Shown here: positions 10,731 through 19,749 of the stretch, piece after piece | Position numbering within the stretch: position 1 is the first letter of the stretch | How the letters are laid out: the number at the start of each line of letters is the position of its first letter | Assembly: GCA_947259365.1 (NCBI GenBank) | Contig: CAMYMC010000008.1 | Span: forward strand, 144,957-208,956 | Length of the DNA: 64,000 nucleotides | Reading direction: 5' to 3' | DNA from: an uncultured Acidimicrobiaceae bacterium | Lineage (GTDB): Bacteria; Actinomycetota; Acidimicrobiia; Spongiisociales; UBA5794 | Program-made: the position numbers and the translations under genes | Notes under the pieces: model-generated | The model's database searches: none | What the model was told of the DNA's origin: nothing | What the model saw: only the letters and a program-made list of their open reading frames with translations

Positions 10731-12506
10731 TCACGCGTTGCCTCGCTCCCAGACCTCGACGAGATCCCGGTAGGCGTCGCTCGACGCCACCAGGTCATTG
10801 TGGGTGCCGTCGGCGATGATCCGCCCGCCATCGATCATGACGACCCGGTCGGCGCGCTCGGCGCTGCGGAGACGGTGGGCGATGACGACCGCCGTCCGCC
10901 CGGCGAGGAGGATGCGCAGCGCTCCTTCGACCTGGACCTCGGTCTCCGGGTCGAGGTTCGACGTGGCTTCGTCGAGGACGATGACCGCCGGGTTCACCAG
11001 GAACGCCCGACCGAGCGCGATGAGCTGACGCTCTCCCGCCGAAAAGCGACTTCCTCGCTCCCGGACCGGTGTGTCGAGACCGTCGGGCAGCGTCCGCAAC
11101 CAGTCGCCGATACCCATGGCGCGGCACACGTCCCAGATGTCGCGATCGGTCGCGTCGGGCTTTCCGTAGCGGAAGTTGTCCCGCAGAGACCCGTTGAAGA
11201 GGAAGTCGTCCTGGGGGATGAGCGTGGCCGTTGCCGCCCGTGAGCCGAACGTCAGGCCCTTCAAGTCGTGGCCGTCGATGGTCACCGCTCCCGCGGTGGG
11301 GTCGTAGAACCTCAACAGCAGCTTGGCGATCGTCGACTTCCCGGCGCCCGTCTCGCCGACGATGGCAAGCCGCTGGCCGGCGGGCACGTCGAGCGTCAGC
11401 CCCCCGAGCACGATCAGCTCCGGGTCGTACCCGAAGGTCACGTCCTCCAGCGCCAGCGAGCCCTCCGGCGGCGATGGCAGATCGTAGGCGCCCGGCAGCT
11501 CCTGGACCCGGGGACGGGTGTCGCGAAGCTCGAAGAGCTTGGCCAGCGCTGCCAGCGAGGCCTGGAGCAGGTTGTAGACGTTGGCGAGGTTGATGATCGG
11601 CTGGAAGAACCAGTCGAGGTAGAGAAGGAACGCCACGAGGGTGCCCACGGTGAGGCCGCCGTCGAGCACCCGCAGCCCACCGAAGGCGAGCACGAGGCCG
11701 ATCGCGGCGGTTCGCAGGAACGCCACGGAAGGGAAGTACCAGCTGATGGCGCGAGCTGCGGCCATGTTCGCCTCGAAGTAGCGCTCGTTGATGCGGCCGA
11801 AGTTCGACGCCTGGGCCTGCTCCTGGGTGAACGCCTGGACGACGCGAACGCCGGTGATGCCCTCCTGAAGGCTCGCCAGCACCCGACCGATCCGCTCTCG
11901 CACCTTCTCGTAGGCGCTGCTCACCTGCTTCTGGAAGAGCACCGAGAGGAGCACGAGGACGATGATGACGGCGAACGACAACAAGGCGAGGCGCCAGTCG
12001 AGGATCAGCATCCCGACGGCGACGCCGACGGCAGTGAGGATGTTGGTCAGGGCGAGCACCGCGCCCTCGTTGACGAATTCCGTCATCGACTCGATGTCCG
12101 ACGTCATCCGTGAGACGAGCACCCCGGTCTTGGCATTGTCGTAGAACGGGACGTCGAGCCGCATGAGATGGCCGAAGATCTCCGACCGCAGCCTGAGGAG
12201 AAAACGCTCCCCCACCCATGCCACCGCGTACTGGGCGATGCGCTGGGCGAAGTACTGGAAGAGGAGCAAGCCGATGAAGACGAGCGCGGCGCTCGTGATC
12301 CGGCCGGTGTCTCCGACCCGGATCCCGTCGTCGACTCCGCCGCGGACGACGAAGGGCCCGAGGAGCCGGGCGCTGGTGGCGAGGATCGCGGCGAGCAGGG
12401 CACCGGTGGCGGGCCACACGAGATGGCGCCCGAGACGGGCGGCGCGCAGCACGAGGCGGCCGGGGTGCTCGATCTCGTACTCGCCGCCGAATCGCGCATA
12501 CCTCAT
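10731..12506 (-). CDS. ABC exporter half-transporter, catalytic-site subunit
   Basis: Fused membrane domain (six helices, about residues 25-320) and ATPase domain, 591 residues. Walker A is GETGAGKST (384-392), the Q-loop is at 432, Walker B is VIVLDEATSNLD with catalytic Glu 513, and the H-loop is intact. The signature is degenerate: FSAGE (488-492) instead of LSGGQ. It overlaps the upstream half-transporter by ATGA. With that partner it forms a heterodimeric type IV exporter of the TM287/288, BmrCD and LmrCD kind, where this protein supplies Walker A/B of the consensus site. Substrate is probably a drug or lipid. Confidence 0.93.
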   Translation of the reverse strand: MRYARFGGEYEIEHPGRLVLRAARLGRHLVWPATGALLAAILATSARLLGPFVVRGGVDDGIRVGDTGRITSAALVFIGLLLFQYFAQRIAQYAVAWVGERFLLRLRSEIFGHLMRLDVPFYDNAKTGVLVSRMTSDIESMTEFVNEGAVLALTNILTAVGVAVGMLILDWRLALLSFAVIIVLVLLSVLFQKQVSSAYEKVRERIGRVLASLQEGITGVRVVQAFTQEQAQASNFGRINERYFEANMAAARAISWYFPSVAFLRTAAIGLVLAFGGLRVLDGGLTVGTLVAFLLYLDWFFQPIINLANVYNLLQASLAALAKLFELRDTRPRVQELPGAYDLPSPPEGSLALEDVTFGYDPELIVLGGLTLDVPAGQRLAIVGETGAGKSTIAKLLLRFYDPTAGAVTIDGHDLKGLTFGSRAATATLIPQDDFLFNGSLRDNFRYGKPDATDRDIWDVCRAMGIGDWLRTLPDGLDTPVRERGSRFSAGERQLIALGRAFLVNPAVIVLDEATSNLDPETEVQVEGALRILLAGRTAVVIAHRLRSAERADRVVMIDGGRIIADGTHNDLVASSDAYRDLVEVWERGNA

Positions 12507-14293
12507 GCGCTCACCCCCGGCTCCGCCGGCTCCCCGAGCTCATCGGCGCGGGCGAGGACCTCGGCGTACCGAGGTACGGTCGCCAGCAGTTCCTCGTGGG
12601 TGCCCGTGGCCACGACGCTGCCGTCCTCGAGGAACACCACCTCGTCGACGAGAGCCAGCGTCGACGTGCGGTGGGCGATGATGATCGTCGTTCGCCCGGC
12701 CATGACTCGCCGCAACGCCGCCTGGATGTCGGCTTCGACGATGGCGTCGACCGACGACGTCGCGTCATCGAGGATGAGCACCCGGGGGTCGCGCAGCACG
12801 GCCCTGGCGAGGGCCACCCGCTGCCGCTGGCCTCCGGAGAGGCTGTGGCCTCGTTCCCCGACGACGGTCCCGTAGTCGGAGGGAAGCTCGCAGATGAAAT
12901 CGTGGGCCTGGGCGAGTCGGGCCGCCGCCCTCACTTCCTCGTCACCGGCCTCGGGCGCCCCGAGCGCGATGTTGTCTCGCACCGAGGCGGAGAAGAGGAA
13001 CGTCTCCTGGAACACGACGGCGACCTCGGAGCGGAGGTCGTCGAGGCGCAGGTTCCGCACGTCGATGCCGTCGAGCAGCACCCTCCCCGAGACGGGGTCG
13101 CGGAAACGCGGGATGAGGTGCGCCAGGGTGGTCTTGCCGGACCCCGTCGCCCCGACGAGGCCGACCGCGGTTCCTCCGCGGACCCGAACCGTGACGCCCT
13201 CGAGAACCTCGGGACCGTCGGGATACCCGAAGGCGACGTTCTCGAAGACGACCTCACCGCGCCCCGGGGGCAGCGTCCTCGCCGGTGCCGGGTCCGCCAC
13301 CTCAGGTGCCGTTTCGAGCAGCTCGTCGACACGTGAGGCCGCCGCGGCAGCCCGGGGCAAGTTGGCGAAGAACCAACCCGTGATGCGGATGGGGAGGACG
13401 AGAACGGCGAGGTACTGGAGGAAGGCGACGAATTCGCCGAGCGAGAGCGCACCGTCGACAACCCGGAACCCACCGAGCCACAGCACGGCGACGGTGCCGG
13501 CGGAGGGAATGAGCTCGAACAGAGGCCCAAACGCGGCCGATTGCTTCGCCAGCGCGGTCGTCTTCTCGAAGATCCGGCTCGCCGCACGGTCGAGCCGGTC
13601 CCGCTCTTGGCGCTCCTGGCCGTAGGCCTTGACGACCTGGATCCCGGCAACCGCCTCCTCCACGACCTGGCTGAGGTCGGCGAGGCGCTCCTGGACACCG
13701 AACGACAGGTCGATGACACGGCGGGCATATCGGTTCGCCGAAACGAGCAGCGTCGGCACCGTCAGCCCGGCGACGACGCCGAGGATCGGGTCGATGACGA
13801 CGAGGACCGTCACGACGAGCAGGAACATCGCCAGGTTGGCCAGGGTGATGGGGAGCATGGCGAAGATGAGCCGCACCTGGGAGAGGTCCGAGGATGCCCG
13901 TGCCATGAGCTGGCCCGTCGACGTCTGGTCGTGGAACGAGAATGCGAGCCGCTGGATGTGGGCGAACATCCGGTTGCGGAGGTCGGCCTCGGCCCGGTAG
14001 GAGAGACGAAAGCCGAAGTACCGGCGCGCCCCGATGCCGACCGCCTGGAAGACGCCGGCGACCACGAGGAGCACAACGACGGGAACGAGGCCTTCGCGGT
14101 CGCCGCCCCGGATGTCGTCGATGACGCGGCCCACGAGGAGCGGGATGACGACGACGAGCGCCATCCACACCAGCGCGCCCCCGATCGACCGCGCCGAATC
14201 CACCTTGTAGCGGCCCAGCGTGCGGAAGAGCAGCCGCAGTCCGCGACGCACCTCGGGGCTGCCCATGCCGGGCGGGCGGGGCGATTCGGTCAC
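12503..14293 (-). CDS. ABC exporter half-transporter, degenerate-site subunit
   Basis: Partner of the gene at 10731 (596 residues): six-helix membrane domain then an ATPase domain with Walker A GATGSGKTT (381-389) and a canonical signature LSGGQ (485-489). Walker B is RVLILDDATSSVD: the catalytic Glu is replaced by Asp 510. Combined with the FSAGE signature of its partner, this gives one degenerate and one functional nucleotide site, as in known heterodimeric exporters. Translation starts at GTG 14293, directly behind a TAGCCT box. Confidence 0.93.
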   Translation of the reverse strand: MTESPRPPGMGSPEVRRGLRLLFRTLGRYKVDSARSIGGALVWMALVVVIPLLVGRVIDDIRGGDREGLVPVVVLLVVAGVFQAVGIGARRYFGFRLSYRAEADLRNRMFAHIQRLAFSFHDQTSTGQLMARASSDLSQVRLIFAMLPITLANLAMFLLVVTVLVVIDPILGVVAGLTVPTLLVSANRYARRVIDLSFGVQERLADLSQVVEEAVAGIQVVKAYGQERQERDRLDRAASRIFEKTTALAKQSAAFGPLFELIPSAGTVAVLWLGGFRVVDGALSLGEFVAFLQYLAVLVLPIRITGWFFANLPRAAAAASRVDELLETAPEVADPAPARTLPPGRGEVVFENVAFGYPDGPEVLEGVTVRVRGGTAVGLVGATGSGKTTLAHLIPRFRDPVSGRVLLDGIDVRNLRLDDLRSEVAVVFQETFLFSASVRDNIALGAPEAGDEEVRAAARLAQAHDFICELPSDYGTVVGERGHSLSGGQRQRVALARAVLRDPRVLILDDATSSVDAIVEADIQAALRRVMAGRTTIIIAHRTSTLALVDEVVFLEDGSVVATGTHEELLATVPRYAEVLARADELGEPAEPGVSA

Positions 14294-14299
14294 CGGTTG

Positions 14300-14305
14300 A
14301 GGCTA
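14300..14305 (-). promoter_or_regulatory. -10 box, leaderless type
   Basis: TAGCCT on the minus strand ends 6 nt before the GTG at 14293 of the ABC exporter operon. Confidence 0.4.
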
Positions 14306-14478
14306 TCGCAGCCGGACGCCGTTCCCGGCGGTTCGGGGCGAAGCGGTCAAGGCCCCTCCGGCCGCGGTCGATGATCCAGGGTGATGGCCGCCGGGACGAG
14401 TCGCACCGAAGGCGCACCCCGCGACGCGACTGCGGGAGTAATGTCGCGGCCGCGTTCTACCGATCGAGTCGAGTCCTG

Positions 14479-15456
14479 ATGGTTCCCCGCAAACGTTCTG
14501 CCGTCCGTACCACCGCGCAAACGGTGGTCGGCCTCGGTCTGCTCACCGTCGGCTTCTTCGCGACCCTGGCGACACTGCTCGGGTTCTTCGGATCGAGCTG
14601 GTGGGTGTTCGACGTCCTCGCCAACTTCAGGCTCCAGCTCGCCGTCGTCCTCCTCGTCGTCGGCTTGCTCTACGGATTGATCCTCGCCAGGGGAGCCGCA
14701 TTCGTGTTCGTCGTGGTCGGCCTCGTCAACGTCGCACTCGTCGTGCCCCTCTACCTCGGCTCGCCGGCCGAGGCGCGTGGCTCCGACGATCTCGAGCTCG
14801 TGAGCTTCAACGTCCAGGCGTCGAACGCCTCTCGCGACCGTGTCATGCGGTGGATCGAGGAGACCGAAGCCGATCTCGTCTTCCTCCTCGAGTCGAGCCA
14901 GGAATGGGAGGCGCTGCTCGCCGAGGGCCGGGTCCCCGGTTATTCGATCCAGAGCGAGCTACCCGCCGACCGGCGCTTCGGCATCACGGTGCTCGCGAAG
15001 ACCGACGTCACGACGGAGCTGCTTCGCCTCGGCAGCGCCAACGACCCCGTGATCAGGGTCGAGACGATGCTCGACGACAGGCCGATCGTCATCTACTCGG
15101 TGCATTCCCGCCCGGCGACGTCCGAAGCCGGCACCACGATGCGCAACTCGCTCCTCGCCCAGGTCGCGGAGCTCGTCGGCGACGAGGTGGACCCGGTCGT
15201 CGTCATCGGCGACCTCAACGCGACACCGTGGTCATCTGCGTTCCGGACCCTTCAAGGCGACGCCGACCTCGTCAACTCCCTCGACGGCTACGGGTTGCAA
15301 CCGACGTGGCCGGGAGATCTGTGGTTCGGCCTCACCATCCCGATCGACCACATGCTTCACACTCAGGAACTGACGACGACGGACCGTCGCATCGGGCCGT
15401 CCCTCGGCTCCGACCACCGTCCGCTCCAGGTCACCGTCGCCCGCGCCGTCGCCTGA
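14479..15456 (+). CDS. Membrane-anchored endonuclease/exonuclease/phosphatase (EEP) family protein
   Basis: A 325-residue protein with three predicted N-terminal membrane helices (about residues 12-95) and an extracytoplasmic EEP domain. The metal and catalytic motifs are present in order: LVSFNVQASNAS, DLVFLLESSQEW (metal Glu), YSVHSRP, VVVIGDLNATPWSS (Asp-x-Asn), IPIDHML and LGSDHRPL (catalytic Asp-His). Family members cleave phosphodiesters in nucleic acids, sphingomyelin or inositol phosphates; the membrane topology favours a surface enzyme over DNA repair. ATG 14479 is chosen as the first codon of the helix-preceding basic segment; TAATGT at 14449 is a possible -10. Confidence 0.85.
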   Translation: MVPRKRSAVRTTAQTVVGLGLLTVGFFATLATLLGFFGSSWWVFDVLANFRLQLAVVLLVVGLLYGLILARGAAFVFVVVGLVNVALVVPLYLGSPAEARGSDDLELVSFNVQASNASRDRVMRWIEETEADLVFLLESSQEWEALLAEGRVPGYSIQSELPADRRFGITVLAKTDVTTELLRLGSANDPVIRVETMLDDRPIVIYSVHSRPATSEAGTTMRNSLLAQVAELVGDEVDPVVVIGDLNATPWSSAFRTLQGDADLVNSLDGYGLQPTWPGDLWFGLTIPIDHMLHTQELTTTDRRIGPSLGSDHRPLQVTVARAVA

Positions 15457-15499
15457 GGGCACCCCGAACGGCAGGGGATCCCTCCCCGCCGGCCCTCAC

Positions 15500-15505
15500 T
15501 AGCCT
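15500..15505 (+). promoter_or_regulatory. -10 box, leaderless type
   Basis: TAGCCT ends 6 nt before the ATG at 15512 of the M3 peptidase. Confidence 0.4.
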
Positions 15506-15511
15506 GCCCCG

Positions 15512-17482
15512 ATGCTCCCCGACTTCTCGAACGTGACGCCTGCGGCCGTCGCCGCCTCCACCCGGCGCGCGCTCGACACGGCGACCGCGCTCGTCGACGC
15601 GGCGGCCGCGGCCGGCCCCGACCCGGCGTACGCAACGACGCTCGGCCTCCTCGAGGAGGCCGAGGCCGTCGTCTCCGATGCGCACGGGGTGGGACCGTTC
15701 ATGGCGCGGGTGCACCCCGACGTCGAGGTTCGCGCCACTGCGGTCGACTGGGAGGAGCGGGTGGCGAAGTGGAGAACGGATCTCTTGTTCCGCGACGAAC
15801 TCGCCGCGACGGTTCGCGCTTTCGCCGCCACCGCCGAGGCGGAGCAGCTGCAAGGAACGAGGCGCCGCTATCTCGAGCACTGGATCCGCGACCTCAGGAG
15901 GGCGGGCCACGACCTCGACACGGTGACTCGGGGCACGCTTCGCGAAATGCACACCCGCCTCGTCGAGCTCGAAGTGAGGTTCTCGGCGAACCTCGACGAG
16001 CACGAGGACCACATCGAGGTCACCAGGGCAGAACTCGACGGGCTCGCCGAGGACTACGTCCGGCGCCTCTCCCCCGGCGACGAGGAGGGGACGTACCGAG
16101 TCACGATGGCGTATCCGGACTATCAGCCGTTCATGCGCCAGGCGACCAGCCGCGACCTCAGACGGCTGCTCCAGCACAAGTTCTGGAATCGGGCCGCCGC
16201 GCTCAACCGGCCGCTCCTCGAAGAAGCGATCGCACTGCGCAGACTCATCGCATCGACCCTGGGCTACCCGTCGTGGGCTGCCTACGCGATGGAGGTGAAG
16301 ATGGCGGGCGACCCCGGGGTCGTTGCCGAGTTCTACTCCTCGATCGTTCCGGGGCTCGAGGCGAAGGCGGCCGCCGAGCTGGAACCGCTCCTCGCCCTGG
16401 TCGCCGCCGACACCGAGGGAGACACGCTCCGGTCGTGGGACCTCTGGTACTACGACAACGAGCAGCGCCGGGCCGACTACGGCGTCGACCCCGACGAGGT
16501 CGCCCGGTACTTCCCCCTCGACCGCGTCGTCGCCGGCATGTTCGAGATCACCGGGGACGTGTTCGGGCTCGAGTTCCGGCACCTCGAGGACGCCGCGGCC
16601 TGGCATCCGGAGGTGACGCTCTACGAGATCATCGACCGTGGCAGCGGCGAGCCGATCGCCCACTTCTACGCCGACCTGTTCCCGAGAGAGGGCAAGTACG
16701 GCCACGCGGCGGCGTTCTCGGTGAGGTACGGGAGGCGGGAGACCGACGGCTACCGGACGCCGATCGCCGCCATGGTGGCGAACTTCACGAAGCCGACGGC
16801 CGCCGCCCCCTCCCTCCTCAAGCACGACGAAGCGCTGACCCTCTTCCACGAGTTCGGCCACATCCTCCATTTCTGCCTCACCACGGTCGACCACGTTCGG
16901 TTCTCCGGATACGACACCGAATGGGACTTCGTCGAGGCGCCCTCACAGATCATGGAGCACTGGATGTGGCAGCCCGAGGTGCTTCGCCGCTTCGCCCGTC
17001 ATCACGAGACCGGAGAGCCGATCCCGACCGACCTCGTCGATCGCCTCGTCGCGGCCAGGGATCACAACATCGGCCTCTTCACGCTCCGGCAGGTGTTCTT
17101 GGGCCGGCTCGACATCGCCATGCACACCGACTCGGCGGAGCGGAGCCTCGCTGACATCTACCGCGAGGCGTACCGGCTCACGCAGCTGCCCTTCCACGAG
17201 GGGACGTTCTTCCCGGCGACCTTCGGTCACCTCATGGGGGGCTACGACGCCGGCTACTACGGGTACCTGTGGGCGAAGGTGTACGGCGATGACATGTTCT
17301 CGGTGTTCGAGGAGGAGGGGATCCTCGACGAGGGGGTCGGGCGCCGCTATCGCGACGAGATCCTCGCGACCGGCGGAGCGAGAGATGCCGCCGAACACCT
17401 CCATGCCTTCCTCGGGCGCGAGCCGTCCACGGATGCCTTCGCTCGCAACCTCGGGCTCGGCATTGATCAGGCAGGGGAATGA
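15512..17482 (+). CDS. M3 family zinc oligopeptidase
   Basis: A 656-residue cytosolic metallopeptidase of the thimet oligopeptidase/Dcp family, which trims short peptides. The zinc motif HEFGH is at residues 446-450 (LFHEFGHILHF), with the third ligand Glu about 25 residues on, in EAPSQIMEHW. The long helical N-terminal half and the C-terminal GGYDAGYYGYLWAKVY match the family substrate-channel elements. No signal peptide. Its last 16 nt overlap the end of menE on the other strand. Confidence 0.93.
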   Translation: MLPDFSNVTPAAVAASTRRALDTATALVDAAAAAGPDPAYATTLGLLEEAEAVVSDAHGVGPFMARVHPDVEVRATAVDWEERVAKWRTDLLFRDELAATVRAFAATAEAEQLQGTRRRYLEHWIRDLRRAGHDLDTVTRGTLREMHTRLVELEVRFSANLDEHEDHIEVTRAELDGLAEDYVRRLSPGDEEGTYRVTMAYPDYQPFMRQATSRDLRRLLQHKFWNRAAALNRPLLEEAIALRRLIASTLGYPSWAAYAMEVKMAGDPGVVAEFYSSIVPGLEAKAAAELEPLLALVAADTEGDTLRSWDLWYYDNEQRRADYGVDPDEVARYFPLDRVVAGMFEITGDVFGLEFRHLEDAAAWHPEVTLYEIIDRGSGEPIAHFYADLFPREGKYGHAAAFSVRYGRRETDGYRTPIAAMVANFTKPTAAAPSLLKHDEALTLFHEFGHILHFCLTTVDHVRFSGYDTEWDFVEAPSQIMEHWMWQPEVLRRFARHHETGEPIPTDLVDRLVAARDHNIGLFTLRQVFLGRLDIAMHTDSAERSLADIYREAYRLTQLPFHEGTFFPATFGHLMGGYDAGYYGYLWAKVYGDDMFSVFEEEGILDEGVGRRYRDEILATGGARDAAEHLHAFLGREPSTDAFARNLGLGIDQAGE

Positions 17483-18807
17483 CGGGCGGCGAGCGCCGCC
17501 ACATCCACCTTGCCGCCGGGCAGCAACGGCAACTCGTCGAGCCACAGCCAGCGCTTCGGGACCTCGAAGGGTCGCATGTGCTCCCGGGCGTGACCGGTAA
17601 TGCGGGCCGGGTCGACCCCGGGAGCGACGACGGCGGCTGCCACCACCTCGCCCCAGTCCTCGTCCGCCAGCGCGTACACGGCTGCAGCCCTGACGCCCGG
17701 ACAGGAGAGCAGCGCCTCCTCGACGACGGCCGGCACGACGTTCTCGCCCCCAGTGATGATCACGTCATCGGCCCTGCCGACGACGATGAGCCTCCCCCGC
17801 GTGTCGAACCGGCCCAGATCGCCTGTGACGAATGCCCCGGACCGAGGCGATTCGTCCGCGTAACCGGGTGAAACGGCCGGACCCGAGACGACGATGCGGC
17901 CCACCTCCGGTGCCGAGGGCGCGCCCGGCGCGATCTCGACGGTCATGCCCGGCAGCGGCAGGCCCGCCGTGCCGAGTGAGGCTCGTGCCTCCTCCGGCGC
18001 CACCGTCGCCACCTGCGAGCATGCCTCTGTCAACCCGTACGTGGCGAGGATCGGCAGACCGGCGTCGAGGCCCCGGGTGACGAGGTCCGCGCTGGCTGGC
18101 GCTCCGCCGACGAGGACGCCGCGGATCGACCTGGGATACGGGCCGGGGTCGGCGTCGAGCAGCCTGGCGAGCATCGTTGGGACGAGGCTCGCCCATTCGA
18201 CGTCGCCCGAGCGCAGCGCCACCGCCGCTGCGGTGGGGTCGAAACCGGGCTGCAGCAGCACCGAGCCCACGGCCTCGACCGCCCTCCACAGCACCGACAA
18301 ACCGGCGACGTGGGTGAGCGGGAGGCACAGCAGCCAGGTGTCCCCGGGCTCGTTGCCGAGCCGCTGACGTGATGCCGCCACGGCGGCGGCGACATTGGCG
18401 TGGGTGAGCCTGACGAGTTTGGGCGGCCCCGTCGAGCCCGATGTCGGAACAAGGCACATGTCGTCTGCCGGCGACGCGTCTTCTGCGGGGGGCATCCCGT
18501 TCGACGGCGCTCTGGTCGACACCGCCGCCTGGGAGGCGTCGCCCCCGACGTCGTCGCCGCACACCACGACGAGCCCGTGCCACCACGCTGCCCACAGCCG
18601 CGCCACGGTGGCGGGCTCGCCGGGAACCGGCGCGATCCGCACGCGTGAGCCGGGGGCCGGACCTCCCTCCCGGGGGCCCGGTACGGCCGCAACCGCCGAG
18701 CCGAGCCGGTCGTAGCTCCACCGTTCGTCACCGCTGATGAGGGCCGTCGCGTCACCGTGGGCTTGGACGGCGTCGGCGAATGCGGCCACCGGAAGTCGAT
18801 ACGCCAT
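17467..18807 (-). CDS. menE: o-Succinylbenzoate-CoA ligase
   Basis: Activates o-succinylbenzoate to its CoA thioester in menaquinone synthesis. The 446-residue ANL-type synthetase has the P-loop-like motif VPTSGSTGPPKLVRLTH, the A5 motif TYGLTEACSQVA, the hinge region VVGRADDVIITGGENVVPA, and the C-terminal catalytic Lys in LPLLPGGKVDVAALA. It is short, as MenE proteins are, and the next gene across the divergent promoter is menB, which makes MenE more likely than another acyl-CoA ligase. The stop lies inside the 3' end of the M3 peptidase. Confidence 0.9.
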   Translation of the reverse strand: MAYRLPVAAFADAVQAHGDATALISGDERWSYDRLGSAVAAVPGPREGGPAPGSRVRIAPVPGEPATVARLWAAWWHGLVVVCGDDVGGDASQAAVSTRAPSNGMPPAEDASPADDMCLVPTSGSTGPPKLVRLTHANVAAAVAASRQRLGNEPGDTWLLCLPLTHVAGLSVLWRAVEAVGSVLLQPGFDPTAAAVALRSGDVEWASLVPTMLARLLDADPGPYPRSIRGVLVGGAPASADLVTRGLDAGLPILATYGLTEACSQVATVAPEEARASLGTAGLPLPGMTVEIAPGAPSAPEVGRIVVSGPAVSPGYADESPRSGAFVTGDLGRFDTRGRLIVVGRADDVIITGGENVVPAVVEEALLSCPGVRAAAVYALADEDWGEVVAAAVVAPGVDPARITGHAREHMRPFEVPKRWLWLDELPLLPGGKVDVAALAARHSPA

Positions 18808-18817
18808 CGTCGCTCAC

Positions 18818-18824
18818 TACAGTA
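18818..18824. promoter_or_regulatory. Symmetric -10 box shared by menE and menB
   Basis: TACAGTA reads as TACAGT on the plus strand (18818-18823) and TACTGT on the minus strand (18824-18819), so one 7-bp element can act as -10 for both divergent genes. It is 11 nt before the menE ATG; menB has a further 34-nt leader with GGAGG at 18849-18853. Confidence 0.35.
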
Positions 18825-18857
18825 TCGGCGCCCGCACCGCCACGATCCGGAGGCGCC

Positions 18858-19748
18858 ATGGTCTCGGAGATCTTCGACTCTGCCGCATGGGATCCGGTCG
18901 CGGGTTTCGCCTTCACCGACATCACCTACCACCGCGCCCGCGGGATCAACGCCGTTCGGGTCGCGTTCGACCGGCCCGAGGTCCGCAATGCGTTCCGCCC
19001 TCACACGGTCGACGAGCTCTACACGGCACTGGATCACGCCAGGACGACACCGGACGTCGGGTGCGTACTGCTCACCGGCAACGGACCGTCTCCGAAGGAC
19101 GGTGTGTGGGCCTTCTGCTCGGGAGGCGACCAGCGCATCCGGGGAGCGGACGGCTACAAGTACACAGACGGCGACGAGGTCGACCCGGCCCGCCTCGGCC
19201 GGCTGCACATCCTCGAGGTGCAACGGCTCATCCGCTTCATGCCGAAGGTCGTCGTCGCCGTTGTCCCCGGCTGGGCGGTCGGCGGCGGTCACAGCCTCCA
19301 CGTCGTATGCGACCTCACGATCGCGTCGGAGGAGCACGCGATGTTCAAGCAGACCGATGCCGATGTCGCCAGTTTCGACGGGGGCTACGGCTCGGCGCTG
19401 CTCGCCCGCCAGGTCGGTCAGAAGTTCGCCCGTGAGATCTTCTTCCTCGGACGGGACCACACTGCCCAGGAAGCGCACGAGATGGGGATGGTCAACGCGG
19501 TCGTCCCTCACCACGAACTCGAGGCGGTGGCGCTGGAGTGGGCACGGGAGATCGTCGCCAAGTCGCCGACAGCCCAGCGAATGCTGAAGTTCGCCTTCAA
19601 CCTCGTCGACGACGGGCTCGTCGGCCAGCAGATCTTCGCCGGTGAGGCCACCCGGCTCGCTTACGGGACCGACGAGGCCCGGGAAGGAAGGGACGCGTTC
19701 CTGGAGAAGCGGGACCAGGACTACTCGGCGTTCCCCTGGCACTTCTGA
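18858..19748 (+). CDS. menB: 1,4-Dihydroxy-2-naphthoyl-CoA synthase
   Basis: Crotonase-fold enzyme that closes the second ring of menaquinone from o-succinylbenzoyl-CoA (296 residues). Features include the CoA-binding FCSGGDQRIRG, the oxyanion-hole glycines in GWAVGGGHSLHVVCDLTIAS, and QTDADVASFDGGYGSALLAR, which carries the Asp and Ser/Tyr region used by actinobacterial MenB. The ending AFPWHF is the usual MenB C-terminus. ATG 18858 has GGAGG 4 nt upstream. menA follows after 1 nt. Confidence 0.96.
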   Translation: MVSEIFDSAAWDPVAGFAFTDITYHRARGINAVRVAFDRPEVRNAFRPHTVDELYTALDHARTTPDVGCVLLTGNGPSPKDGVWAFCSGGDQRIRGADGYKYTDGDEVDPARLGRLHILEVQRLIRFMPKVVVAVVPGWAVGGGHSLHVVCDLTIASEEHAMFKQTDADVASFDGGYGSALLARQVGQKFAREIFFLGRDHTAQEAHEMGMVNAVVPHHELEAVALEWAREIVAKSPTAQRMLKFAFNLVDDGLVGQQIFAGEATRLAYGTDEAREGRDAFLEKRDQDYSAFPWHF

Positions 19749-19749
19749 C

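Noticed and set aside
9105..11243. A 712-codon open frame on the plus strand
   Set aside because: It lies antisense to the PPOX, aminotransferase and ABC genes; its Arg/Asp/His-rich composition is typical of a GC shadow.
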